64,000 nt of DNA, taken from NCBI RefSeq assembly GCF_011299555.1, contig NZ_CP049857.1:62001-126000 (forward strand), in the 5' to 3' direction. The stretch's first letter is position 1. Each line of letters opens with the position of its first letter. Under the pieces are notes generated by a model. It had not been told where the DNA came from, ran no database searches, and saw only the letters and a program-made list of their open reading frames with translations. The stretch is from Dysgonomonas sp. HDW5A (GTDB taxonomy: Bacteria > Bacteroidota > Bacteroidia > Bacteroidales > Dysgonomonadaceae). Positions 54,151 to 63,143 of this stretch are shown piece after piece. Position numbers and translations under genes: made by a program.

Positions 54151-57100
54151 TTAAAAAGTTAGATTAACACCTAATGTAAAGGTCTTAGCTACAGGATAAG
54201 TACCCCAGTCGATACCGTTTGCTTTATCACCTTCACTTGCCGAGTTGGCACTTACAGTCATTTCGGGATCAAGTCCGCTATATTTAGTAAATGTCAATAA
54301 GTTTGTTGCACTTCCGTATACTCTAAGATTACTGATCAATTTTGATTTCAGAGCAAAAGTGTATCCTAATTGTACATTCTTAAGTCTTAGATACGATGCA
54401 TCTTCTAAGAAACGTGATGAAACCATTACGTTGTTAGACTTAGCACTCCACGAAGCTCTCGGATGTGTATTTGATGTACCCTCACCTCTCCAGTAATTAT
54501 CATAATAGTCTTTAGAGACATTAAATCCTCTATAGAAGCCTTCTGTTTCGTGACTTATCTGATTGTATACATCATGTCCGAATGCACCTTGGAAGAAAAC
54601 CGAAAGGTCCCAATTATTCAGATTACCTTGCAGATTCAAACCCAATGTTTGTTTCGGAATAGAAGTACCCATATGTTTTCTGTCTTTTTCGTCAATCACA
54701 CCATCTCCGTTCAAATCTTTGTATTTAACATCACCGGGTTGAACGTTTGATCCTTGATAAGCTGATTTTACAATCTCGGCTTCGTTTTGGAATATTCCAT
54801 CCATTTCGTACAGATAGTAAGAGCCCAGAGAATGACCTTCTTCGATAAGTTTTGCATAGATACCGTTATCCACACGTCCTGCCTGAATAGGTGCATCCAG
54901 TTTCAAAACTTCATTCTTCAAATATCCCCAGTTTAAGGATGCAGAAAACCCTGCATTTTTATATTGCTTTCTGATATATAGTTCGACATCAACTCCTTCA
55001 TTTAGTACTTTACCGCTATTAACCCAATAAGGTGCAGCATTTCCTATAGATGGAGGAAGCGGCGCTTTTATAAGCATATCTTTAGTCACTTTATGATAAT
55101 AATCTACACTAAAACCATACTCGCCTTTCAAAAATGCCATATCCAAACCTAAGTTCAATTGGTTACTGGTTTCCCATTTCAGATCGGTATTGCCTAACTG
55201 TGTTTGAGCATAACCTGTTGATGGATCACCTCCACCGAACGGATAGTTATAATATGGCATGTATTTATCTGAATAAGCATATAGGCTTACATCTTGGTTT
55301 CCGACTGCTCCCCACCCTGCTCTAAGTTTCAATAGATTGACAACGGGAGTTAGCGGTTTGAAAAATTCTTCTTCATTTACATCCCATCCTGCCGATATAG
55401 CATAGAATGTACCCCAACGGTTTCCTTTAGCAAAGCGAGAAGATCCGTCTTCACGTATCAATGCAGATAAATAGTATTTATAATTGTAGTTATAATCTAC
55501 TTTACCAAAGAATGATAACAAGGAAGATGCCCAGTCGGCACTGTATCGCGTATCACCATTGATAGAAGATCCGAAGTTCTTATTTGTTCCGTTATAGCGG
55601 ATTGCTTCGGTACCAATCATAGTTGTCAAACGATGCGATTCGTTAAAGGTTTGATTATTACTGAATACCGAGTTAAGCGTCCATCCTAAGCTTTCGCTAT
55701 TATCACGGCTTTGGCTACTTGGGTTATTGATGCGGTCGTTCGTACCCCATGTGTGATTATAAGCTTTCACTTCACTTTTCGAATAATCGATACCAAAGTT
55801 TGTATTCCAAACCGTATTATAAGGCAATTGTATTTCTACATTCACTTTACTGAGTAATGTTGTTTCGTCGCGTTTACGGTCTGCCATTTTTGCTACTCCT
55901 ATAGGATTGTATCCATCACCAAAGAAACTGTCATAAATAGCATTACCGAAATATTCGCTTGGTTTATCTACCAATTTACCATTCTGGTCGTAAGTAGGTA
56001 TGGCAGGGTTACGCATGTATGCGTATCTTACAACACTTCCTCCCTCGCTATTACCGTATCCGTCGCCCGAACTTGGAACCAGATCTGTCGTAGATTTTCC
56101 AGCATTTGCCGACAATCCTATTTTCAACCATTTGTTAGCTTGATAATTCAGGTTAGTACTCCCTGTAAACTTCTCGAACTTACTATTTTTAATAATACCT
56201 TCCTGATTATAATAACTACCCGATGCCAGATAATTAAATTTATCATTTGCACCGCTAACCGATACATCATGTATAGTCATCAGACCTGTTTGGAAAATTT
56301 CTTTCAAATGATTTACATCTGCAAAATCATCTCTGAGCCAATTTCCTTCAAGAAGCTCTCTTCCATCATTTTTAGCGGCTGCATTGTATATATTGATATA
56401 CTCGCCTGTATTTGCCATTGGGGTTAAGTGCCCATGTACCTGAGCTCCAAACTGTCCATTGTATGATACTTTAGCTTTACCTTTTTTACCTTTTTTTGTA
56501 GTAATCAATACAACTCCGTTATTTGCACGAGAACCATAAATGGCTGCTGCTGAAGCATCTTTCAGAACCGATATATTTTCAATATCAGTAGGTATTACCG
56601 AATTCAGACCATTGGTTGCGGGAATTCCGTCAATTATGTACAACGGGTCATTTGATGAGTTGATCGAACCTGCTCCCCTTACACGTACTGATGCACCCGC
56701 ACCCGGAGCTCCACTGGCTGTAGTTACCTGAACTCCCGATACACGTCCTTGCAGAGCTTCGGCTGTATTCGAAACAGGTAATTGAACCAATTCTTCTGAT
56801 TTTACATTAGTCAGGGCACCCAAAACTTCACGTTTCTTTTGTGCTGTATATCCAACTACAATTACTTCATCCAATTCGGAATCCGATGCTAATTTCACAT
56901 TTACGGTGCCCGAATTCAAAACAGTTATTACCTGAGGCTTATAGCCTACATAAGAGAATGAAACCTTATCCCCTTTTACATCCAGAGTATAATTTCCATC
57001 CAAATCGGTAGATGTACCGTTGGATGTTCCCGGCTCCATAATTGTAACCCCAATGAGGGCTTCTCCGGTAGTTGCATCTGTTACAACTCCGGATATTGTT

Positions 57101-57171
57101 TTTATCTGTTGTGCCAATAAGGTAATACTGGTCAACGATAGAAACATTATGAATAATGCTTTTTTTAACAT
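54151..57171 (-). CDS. susC: SusC-family TonB-dependent oligosaccharide transporter (PUL B)
   Basis: 1006 aa with signal peptide (MFLSLTSITLLAQQ). N-terminal regulatory domain (ISGVVTDATTGEALIGVTI), plug (about 110-220: APGAGASVRVRGAGSI, ISVLKDASAAAIYGS, GVVLITTKKGKKGKAKV) and a barrel ending in Phe (VAKTFTLGVNLTF). Transports PUL B oligosaccharides into the periplasm. It begins only 17 bp after the 580-aa lipoprotein gene, which fixes that gene as part of the same operon. Confidence 0.95.
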   Translation of the reverse strand: MLKKALFIMFLSLTSITLLAQQIKTISGVVTDATTGEALIGVTIMEPGTSNGTSTDLDGNYTLDVKGDKVSFSYVGYKPQVITVLNSGTVNVKLASDSELDEVIVVGYTAQKKREVLGALTNVKSEELVQLPVSNTAEALQGRVSGVQVTTASGAPGAGASVRVRGAGSINSSNDPLYIIDGIPATNGLNSVIPTDIENISVLKDASAAAIYGSRANNGVVLITTKKGKKGKAKVSYNGQFGAQVHGHLTPMANTGEYINIYNAAAKNDGRELLEGNWLRDDFADVNHLKEIFQTGLMTIHDVSVSGANDKFNYLASGSYYNQEGIIKNSKFEKFTGSTNLNYQANKWLKIGLSANAGKSTTDLVPSSGDGYGNSEGGSVVRYAYMRNPAIPTYDQNGKLVDKPSEYFGNAIYDSFFGDGYNPIGVAKMADRKRDETTLLSKVNVEIQLPYNTVWNTNFGIDYSKSEVKAYNHTWGTNDRINNPSSQSRDNSESLGWTLNSVFSNNQTFNESHRLTTMIGTEAIRYNGTNKNFGSSINGDTRYSADWASSLLSFFGKVDYNYNYKYYLSALIREDGSSRFAKGNRWGTFYAISAGWDVNEEEFFKPLTPVVNLLKLRAGWGAVGNQDVSLYAYSDKYMPYYNYPFGGGDPSTGYAQTQLGNTDLKWETSNQLNLGLDMAFLKGEYGFSVDYYHKVTKDMLIKAPLPPSIGNAAPYWVNSGKVLNEGVDVELYIRKQYKNAGFSASLNWGYLKNEVLKLDAPIQAGRVDNGIYAKLIEEGHSLGSYYLYEMDGIFQNEAEIVKSAYQGSNVQPGDVKYKDLNGDGVIDEKDRKHMGTSIPKQTLGLNLQGNLNNWDLSVFFQGAFGHDVYNQISHETEGFYRGFNVSKDYYDNYWRGEGTSNTHPRASWSAKSNNVMVSSRFLEDASYLRLKNVQLGYTFALKSKLISNLRVYGSATNLLTFTKYSGLDPEMTVSANSASEGDKANGIDWGTYPVAKTFTLGVNLTF

Positions 57172-57188
57172 GGTTTATTTAATTTAGA

Positions 57189-58928
57189 TTATTGGTATGA
57201 AATTGTATATTTTCCGTCTGCTATTATTTTACCATTCTCTACTGCCAATTTTGTTCCGGCAGGAAGAACCACTAAAACACGTGCGTCATTTGCTCCAATT
57301 TTGAAATCGGATGCCGATGAGATATTTTTAGAGACATATTCTTTTGCAACAATATCAAACAGGTCAACAGGTTGCTTAGTCTCGAAACGTACCGCTTTTT
57401 CTTCGTTATGAGGATTGTAATACAAATAGGTGGGAAATTGACGTTCCGCATAAAAATCGGTTACATTACAATTCAATTGAAGAATACCTTCTACATTCGT
57501 TTCTCTCACTATTGCACCGAAAATACCCATAGGAGAAGAACTATAAACGCTGAACATACTTTCAGTAGGATTACCTTTTGCCCATTTTGGACCATCACCG
57601 ATAGCTACAGGCTCTACTCCTTTAAGCTCGGGTTTACCGTAATCATCAGCCTTACGTAATCCTTCGTACGAAATATTATTATTGGTGAGATTTTTAAGTT
57701 CAGGAGCCCATTGGTGTTTATCGTCGATATCCTGAGGAAAAAACAGACGGCAAGCATTTACATTATTAAGCATCCATTTACCGATTGCTTTTGCATATTG
57801 AGGTTGGTATTTTACCATCGGAACAAAAGGCCAAGCGGGTTTAATACTGTTCATGCCGAAAGCATAGCCTCCTCCATCGGTAATACTTCCCTGAAGTCCG
57901 TTTACTTCATAATCACCCCATTTACCTACGATAATTCCCCAGCCATAGCGTCCGTCAGGATTTGTACAACCGTCAAAAGTCCAGTCAAGTAACTTTTTAA
58001 CATCGTAGTTGGTTCCTTCCGTTGCATTCAGATAGGCTGCCGTATAGGCTCCAAGTGGTAATAGTATTTCGTAAAAACGGCTTTCTTTTTGTGCCAATAA
58101 TGCTTCAACTGCACTTTTGGCATGTTTCAAATAACGTGGATCGCCAAATTTCTGATAAGCACAAAGCAATACATAGGCATGACCTCCCGCTGCATCTTGT
58201 TGCAATGGAATGTGGTTTACCATACCTTTCATTTGTGCATAGTCGAAGTACGAATAGTCGTAGTTTCCGTTCAAGATCGAATCGGCTTTTACAAACTGCT
58301 CGGCAACTGTACGTTGAATTTTTTCTGCACCTTCTACATTGGGGAATACATCCGAAACGGCATAGAACAATGCATTAGGAAACACGTCGTACCACCAGTC
58401 CCTGCCATATCCGCCACCCAGCATACCTACACTTGGTGTTGTGTTGTTCATCACAATATTCCATCCGTTATCGGTATTGAAATAATTCTGAATCATTTTC
58501 ACATAGTTATAGCCGTCTTGATTTGTTTTGTCAATTCCGACAAGTCCTGCTCCAAGAAGTGCAGCCAAAGAGTTTAAACTCTCGTGAAATTCTCCGTTGT
58601 TGACATCTTTGCCCTGACGTACATCTTTTACGGCAGTATATAATCCGAAGGTAGTTTGATCTACATTGCGTCTGCTATCGTCTAACCAGATAAGGTTACC
58701 TACATCGCTTTTGTTATTCCAATCGAAAACAAAACTGTCGAAAGACTTCGATTTTGCTTCCCAATCAAGAATCTTGTATGGACTAGGCATATTGGGCATA
58801 GAGTCGACGCGTGCAATAGATACCTGAGCGACTTTCTCGCCAAACGATTCGTTCTTGGTACTTGAACACGATACAAACGCGGCCAAAACAAATAAACCTA
58901 ATAGATACTTAGTTTTTTTCATTTTCAT
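57189..58928 (-). CDS. Lipoprotein of unknown function, probable (alpha/alpha) barrel
   Basis: 579 aa from ATG 58928; an upstream TTG (58931) and a later ATG (58922) are alternatives. Lipobox VLAAFVSCSSTK. The body from about 70-400 is alternating helices with aromatic, Gly and Asp-rich loops (GGGYGRDWWYDVFPNALFY, YAQMKGMVNHIPLQQDAAGG, DGRYGWGIIVGKWGDYEV), the look of an (alpha/alpha)6 barrel; the last 130 residues are beta-rich. No family signature recognised. Between MFS/GH130 and SusC genes, so it probably acts on or binds the PUL B glycan. The 3' end of the MFS gene overlaps its start. Candidate for a new glycosidase or lyase. Confidence 0.6.
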   Translation of the reverse strand: MKMKKTKYLLGLFVLAAFVSCSSTKNESFGEKVAQVSIARVDSMPNMPSPYKILDWEAKSKSFDSFVFDWNNKSDVGNLIWLDDSRRNVDQTTFGLYTAVKDVRQGKDVNNGEFHESLNSLAALLGAGLVGIDKTNQDGYNYVKMIQNYFNTDNGWNIVMNNTTPSVGMLGGGYGRDWWYDVFPNALFYAVSDVFPNVEGAEKIQRTVAEQFVKADSILNGNYDYSYFDYAQMKGMVNHIPLQQDAAGGHAYVLLCAYQKFGDPRYLKHAKSAVEALLAQKESRFYEILLPLGAYTAAYLNATEGTNYDVKKLLDWTFDGCTNPDGRYGWGIIVGKWGDYEVNGLQGSITDGGGYAFGMNSIKPAWPFVPMVKYQPQYAKAIGKWMLNNVNACRLFFPQDIDDKHQWAPELKNLTNNNISYEGLRKADDYGKPELKGVEPVAIGDGPKWAKGNPTESMFSVYSSSPMGIFGAIVRETNVEGILQLNCNVTDFYAERQFPTYLYYNPHNEEKAVRFETKQPVDLFDIVAKEYVSKNISSASDFKIGANDARVLVVLPAGTKLAVENGKIIADGKYTISYQ

Positions 58929-60171
58929 CAATCATATTAGTTTGCTTAATAATATTCTTCGCTAAAGGATAAGAGATAAGCTGTAATGCGGCTACTATTA
59001 TAAGTGCATATTTGAGGGCAAAATCTTGCGATACGCCGTATGCGAGAAAAATAAATAATATTAAACCCGATGCTCTTCCCAAAAACAATCCGAACTCGTG
59101 GCTAAGGATATAGGCATATTTGTTTCTGCCTTCTATTTTAGATACGGTATCAATTGTTTTCATCATAATAGGGAAATACGCCAAATCGAACAACGGTTGG
59201 AAAATTACTTTGCATAGCACAAAAACAATTACACCTACAGCCGAAAACATTACTCCATTAAAGAGTGTACCGGCAAAAAATATAACCAATCCTCCTACAA
59301 AGATCTTAATTCTGTCCTCAGGCTTTGCGATACGCCCCAATATGTATACCAAAACTGCGGTTAAAGCACCACTTACCCCTTGAATAAGACCTAGCGCACC
59401 TTCATCCCCTACCAATTTCATGATTAATATTGCAGGAGCAGTAACCAAGAAACCCTGTACCATTCCTTTGAGTGATGATAATACTAACATCTTTCTCCAT
59501 AGAACGGTAAAACGGAAATAAATAAAGTCTTTTTCAATAGGATTCACGAATTTACCTCTCCACAACACGATTGTTGCAAGAACAGTTAACCCAATTACAG
59601 CTATTGTTACTACCTGATACGCCAAATTAACATCAAAAGTTATGCCTAAAACACTTACCCCGTCTATCTGACTAAGGAATGCTCCGATAACAAGCGGCAC
59701 TGATATAGAGGCTATTGAAAAGAAGAAAGACTCTAAGCCGAAGAAATAATTTCGGTTTTCGTCAGTCGTATTATTCAATGTCAACAAATACCTGTTTGTC
59801 CAGAAGAAACCGGCAGCCGCACCCATCGAAAAGCCTGCAACACCCAATTCCATAAATCCTAAGGACTTGATTGTCATCATTGCATACATAGATAGACCAC
59901 TTACCAGTATACCTGCTGCATATAATACCTTGACATTAACAATACGTAACAAATATCCATTGAGGCAAGAGGTAAACACAATACCCACATACATAAACAA
60001 TTGATAGAAAGCTACCGATATAGGATCGCTCGTATTACGCATAATATAAGCGCCTATAAATATTTCTACCACAGGCAATACGAGGGCATAGAGCATGTTT
60101 GTCATCAGCAGGGTACGCATATTGGGTTCCTGCTGCTTGAAAAACAAATATTCTGATTTTAATTTATTCAT
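58909..60171 (-). CDS. MFS-type inner membrane sugar transporter
   Basis: 420 aa, 12 predicted transmembrane helices starting near residue 20 (LLMTNMLYALVLPVVEIF). Charged central loop after the sixth helix (WRGKFVNPIEKDFIYF). No close match I can name beyond the MFS-like pattern of transporters found beside GH130 phosphorylases. It would bring oligosaccharides from the periplasm to the cytosol, where GH130 can phosphorolyse them. Its ATG shares a base with the GH130 stop codon (TAATG at 60169-60173), so the two genes are translationally coupled. Confidence 0.8.
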   Translation of the reverse strand: MNKLKSEYLFFKQQEPNMRTLLMTNMLYALVLPVVEIFIGAYIMRNTSDPISVAFYQLFMYVGIVFTSCLNGYLLRIVNVKVLYAAGILVSGLSMYAMMTIKSLGFMELGVAGFSMGAAAGFFWTNRYLLTLNNTTDENRNYFFGLESFFFSIASISVPLVIGAFLSQIDGVSVLGITFDVNLAYQVVTIAVIGLTVLATIVLWRGKFVNPIEKDFIYFRFTVLWRKMLVLSSLKGMVQGFLVTAPAILIMKLVGDEGALGLIQGVSGALTAVLVYILGRIAKPEDRIKIFVGGLVIFFAGTLFNGVMFSAVGVIVFVLCKVIFQPLFDLAYFPIMMKTIDTVSKIEGRNKYAYILSHEFGLFLGRASGLILFIFLAYGVSQDFALKYALIIVAALQLISYPLAKNIIKQTNMIDENEKN

Positions 60172-61220
60172 TATGCTTGTTTCAATGATTTTAATATCTC
60201 CGAGATTGAAAATTCAGCACCACATATTACCTCATCACTAGCTCCGTAATACATTTTGATTGTATCACCTTCTACTACATGACCGTTTGTGAATACTACA
60301 TTGCCAAAGAATCCTGTTTGCTCGTACTCAGCAATAGGTTCCATAATGGGTTCTTTGCTACGTGCAAGTACTTTTGACGGATCGTTCAGGTCTAATAGTA
60401 ATGCACCTAAGCAATAACGATGATTGTAATCGGCTCCGTGATAAATTTCCAACCAACCTTCTGAGGTTCTGATTGGGGCAGCTCCTGCTCCTACACGGGC
60501 ACAATCCCACATACCTTCGCGGGTGGTTGCAATACATTTGTGACCTCCCCAATGTAAACGGTCGGGCGATGAGGATATCCAGATATAATTACCTCCTAAT
60601 TCGGGGCTACTTGGACGGTGTAAAGTGTAATATTTATTGCCTATTTTTTCTTCGAACAAGGCACAGTCTTTGTTATGTGGAGGGAAAATCATTCCATGAC
60701 GGGTATAGTTTTTCCAGTCTTTAGTATGGATAAGTCCTACACCTACGGCAACGGAAGATACTTCGGTGAATGTCAGGAAGAATCCATCTTCGGTAGTTGC
60801 TACACGGCAATCTTCGATTCCGAAAGCTTCAAGATCTCCCTCTCCGAAAATTGGAGGGTATTCTGCTTCTTCCTTAAAGTTAATACCGTCTTCACTTGAT
60901 ACTAAACGCAAATAAGACATAGTAGTCAAATAATTCTTGCCATCGTATTTAATGACACGAGGATCGGATGCATCCAATTTAGGGTCGTCTTTTCCGAATG
61001 ATACAACTTCTATTTTACCTTCTTTATTATATACAGGAAAACTGATAACATCGTCTTTCTGTGTAGGACGTTCTGCTACACGAAGCAACAACCATGTTTT
61101 ACCGTTAAATTTAAAAACTCCGGGATTTAGTAGACAGGTTATCTCCATTCCGTTAATCCCGGCTTTCAGGTCTGCTGGTTTTAACAATGGGTTCTGAGTA
61201 AATCTTTTTGCAATATCCAT
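60171..61220 (-). CDS. GH130 family beta-mannosyl phosphorylase / mannosidase
   Basis: 349 aa, no signal peptide, so cytosolic. Five-bladed propeller with the GH130 signature: catalytic Asp137 in GIEDCRVA, WLLLRVAERPT (about 43-52) and LHRPSSPELGGNYIW for phosphate and sugar contacts, and GAGAAPIRTSEGWLEIYHGAD. The family comprises phosphorylases acting on beta-1,4- or beta-1,2-linked mannosyl sugars and some hydrolases; subfamily not determined. A phosphate-binding Arg set would make it a phosphorylase giving mannose-1-phosphate. First gene of its operon, following the 49-bp putative operator and -7 box. Confidence 0.88.
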   Translation of the reverse strand: MDIAKRFTQNPLLKPADLKAGINGMEITCLLNPGVFKFNGKTWLLLRVAERPTQKDDVISFPVYNKEGKIEVVSFGKDDPKLDASDPRVIKYDGKNYLTTMSYLRLVSSEDGINFKEEAEYPPIFGEGDLEAFGIEDCRVATTEDGFFLTFTEVSSVAVGVGLIHTKDWKNYTRHGMIFPPHNKDCALFEEKIGNKYYTLHRPSSPELGGNYIWISSSPDRLHWGGHKCIATTREGMWDCARVGAGAAPIRTSEGWLEIYHGADYNHRYCLGALLLDLNDPSKVLARSKEPIMEPIAEYEQTGFFGNVVFTNGHVVEGDTIKMYYGASDEVICGAEFSISEILKSLKQA

Positions 61221-61265
61221 TTCTTTTATTCTTTATGTGGTTAGTTTATTTTTTTATTCTTGAAA

Positions 61266-61273
61266 CAAAGCTA
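61266..61273 (-). promoter_or_regulatory. -7 box (TAGCTTTG) of GH130-SusCD operon
   Basis: Plus-strand CAAAGCTA reads TAGCTTTG on the minus strand, matching TAnnTTTG. Located 46 bp before the ATG at 61220 and exactly 21 bp from the 49-bp repeat. Confidence 0.6.
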
Positions 61274-61294
61274 TCGTGAACGCATTCTCATAAG

Positions 61295-61343
61295 GTGTAC
61301 TATATTCTCAAAAGAGTATACACGTGCTTTACAACATGTTTTC
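61295..61343. promoter_or_regulatory. 49-bp repeated operator candidate, copy 1 (GH130 operon)
   Basis: 45 of 49 bases identical to 63037-63085. Contains an inverted pair GTGTACT/AGTATAC, then a conserved CAACATGTTTTC end. Sits 21 bp upstream of the -7 box at 61266-61273. Likely binding site of the HTCS encoded at 63144. Confidence 0.7.
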
Positions 61344-61359
61344 CTGAGTTTTTTGAGTT

Positions 61360-62988
61360 TTAGTTCTTATAAATAATAAAGCTGTTTGATTTGAGTTCTT
61401 TACTTCCCATTAGGATAATAGCATCTGCCGGTAACTCTATTTCTTTTGGCGAACCGAAGTTGATTATTACCGTAATTTTATCACCTTCGAAAGATCTGGT
61501 AAATGAAATTTGATCTGCTTCATATTCCAGATTATCGTACGTTCCATATTGAAGTGCCCTTTCGCTGTTTCGAAGTGCTATCAACTTTTTATAAGTATTG
61601 AGAATCGAATTCTTTTGCGGAGTAAGTGCGGCAACATTGACCGTTTTATAATCCGGATTAATTTTAATCCATGCTTTTTCAGCAGAAAATCCCGCAAAAG
61701 CATCTCCACTCCATTGCATGGGGCTGCGTGATTTATCTCGATTATGCTTATTTCCGAAGATAAGTGCATCTTCGGGACTTTTACCTTCGTTCAATGCCAA
61801 TTGGTATTGAGTTCTGCCTTGTATATCGACCATCTCATCTAAGCTTTGGGCTATAATATTGTGCATCCCGATTTCTTCACCATAATAAATAAAGGGTACT
61901 CCTTTAGCTGTAAGTATTAGAGCTGCCAGTGCTGTAGCACGATCCGGATTGCCATCCGCTAGCCGATCTATCATTCGGGGCATATCGTGGCTGCCGAAAA
62001 ACAGAGTGGGATAATTACTCATGTTCTTTTCCATGCTTTGCAGTTCATCAAAGATTCGTTGAGCAGAAAATTCTGCGATGCTTCCAAAATTGAAATTGAA
62101 AACCACATCCAATAAATCCTGAGACTGGTATTGTTTCAAAACTTCAATTTTATCGCTTCCTATTTCACCGACTATGAATCGATCATCGTATTCGCTTACC
62201 GTAGATTTAATAATACGCATGGCATTTTTTACACCTTCCTGATTAATATCGTTTATGTGATCCTGTTCTCCGTCTTTTGTGGGATTATCGGCTGTTATGC
62301 CATCGGTATTCAGAAAATTGATTACATCTAAGCGGAATCCGTCTACTCCTGCATCGAGCCAAAAGCGAAGTATCTTCTGAACCTCAGCTACAACTTTTGG
62401 GTTTGCCCAATTGAGGTCTGCCATTCGTATATCAAACTTGTGATAATAATATTGATTGGTCAGGCTATCTTTCTGCCATGCCGTTCCTCCGAAAAATGAT
62501 TCCCAATTGTTGGGTTCGTCTTTCCATATATAATAATCCCGATAGGGATTGTCTTTTGATTTTCTGGACTCTTGAAACCATTTGCAATCGGTAGAAGTAT
62601 GATTGAGAACCATATCCATAATTACTTTGATACCTCTTTGATGTGCTTCTTTCAGAAAAAGATCAAAATCGGCCTTTGTACCATATGTAGGGTCTACTTC
62701 ATAATAATCGGCAATATCATAGCCGTTATCTACTTTGGGCGAAGTAAGAAAAGGGGTAAGCCAGATACCTTTTACGCCTAACGATTGCAGATAATCCAAC
62801 TTTTGAGTCATCCCCTTAAAATCGCCATAGCCGTCACCATTACTATCGGCATAGCTGGGCATATATATTTGATAAAAAACAGATTCTTTCCACCATTTTT
62901 CGCCAACTGTTCTTTCTTGGGCAACACCTATATTGACGTTTATTATCAATAGAAACAGGATTGTACAATTCAATAAGATCGATTTCAT
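61360..62988 (-). CDS. GH13 alpha-glucosidase (oligo-1,6-glucosidase type), periplasmic
   Basis: 542 aa with signal peptide (LFLLIINVNIGVAQ). GH13 regions: DMVLNHTS (about 125-132), MADLNW, nucleophile Asp221 (GFRLDVINF), acid/base Glu275 (IVGEIGSDK), and stabiliser Asp335 in FFGSHDMPR, where the usual NHD is SHD. Val222 after the nucleophile is the residue found in alpha-1,6-specific enzymes, while alpha-1,4 enzymes carry other residues. It likely cleaves isomaltose-type oligosaccharides in the periplasm. Monocistronic, with its own promoter and operator copy. How alpha-1,6 glucosidase fits with a GH130 phosphorylase is unclear. Confidence 0.85.
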   Translation of the reverse strand: MKSILLNCTILFLLIINVNIGVAQERTVGEKWWKESVFYQIYMPSYADSNGDGYGDFKGMTQKLDYLQSLGVKGIWLTPFLTSPKVDNGYDIADYYEVDPTYGTKADFDLFLKEAHQRGIKVIMDMVLNHTSTDCKWFQESRKSKDNPYRDYYIWKDEPNNWESFFGGTAWQKDSLTNQYYYHKFDIRMADLNWANPKVVAEVQKILRFWLDAGVDGFRLDVINFLNTDGITADNPTKDGEQDHINDINQEGVKNAMRIIKSTVSEYDDRFIVGEIGSDKIEVLKQYQSQDLLDVVFNFNFGSIAEFSAQRIFDELQSMEKNMSNYPTLFFGSHDMPRMIDRLADGNPDRATALAALILTAKGVPFIYYGEEIGMHNIIAQSLDEMVDIQGRTQYQLALNEGKSPEDALIFGNKHNRDKSRSPMQWSGDAFAGFSAEKAWIKINPDYKTVNVAALTPQKNSILNTYKKLIALRNSERALQYGTYDNLEYEADQISFTRSFEGDKITVIINFGSPKEIELPADAIILMGSKELKSNSFIIYKN

Positions 62989-63007
62989 AAATAAAATTTG
63001 TTTTGAG

Positions 63008-63015
63008 CAAAACTA
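63008..63015 (-). promoter_or_regulatory. -7 box (TAGTTTTG) of GH13 gene
   Basis: Plus-strand CAAAACTA reads TAGTTTTG on the minus strand, matching TAnnTTTG, 20 bp before the ATG at 62988 and exactly 21 bp from operator copy 2. Confidence 0.6.
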
Positions 63016-63036
63016 TAGCTAACACCTGCGGGCAGA

Positions 63037-63085
63037 GTATACTATATTATCAAAAGAGTATACAGGTGCTATACAACATGTTTTC
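63037..63085. promoter_or_regulatory. 49-bp repeated operator candidate, copy 2 (GH13 gene)
   Basis: 45 of 49 bases identical to 61295-61343, with the same orientation and 21-bp spacing to its -7 box. It contains a perfect inverted pair GTATACT/AGTATAC (63037 to 63063) and the CAACATGTTTTC end. It also lies between the divergent GH13 and HTCS genes. Confidence 0.7.
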
Positions 63086-63097
63086 AGTTATTTTTAG

Positions 63098-63120
63098 TAG
63101 TTTTGCATAGACTACTTTTG
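63098..63120 (+). promoter_or_regulatory. Two -7 boxes before HTCS gene of PUL B
   Basis: TAGTTTTG (63098-63105) and TACTTTTG (63113-63120) both match TAnnTTTG. The second is 23 bp before the ATG at 63144 and fits best as the HTCS promoter. Confidence 0.45.
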
Positions 63121-63143
63121 AGCAAATTATCAGAATCGTATCT

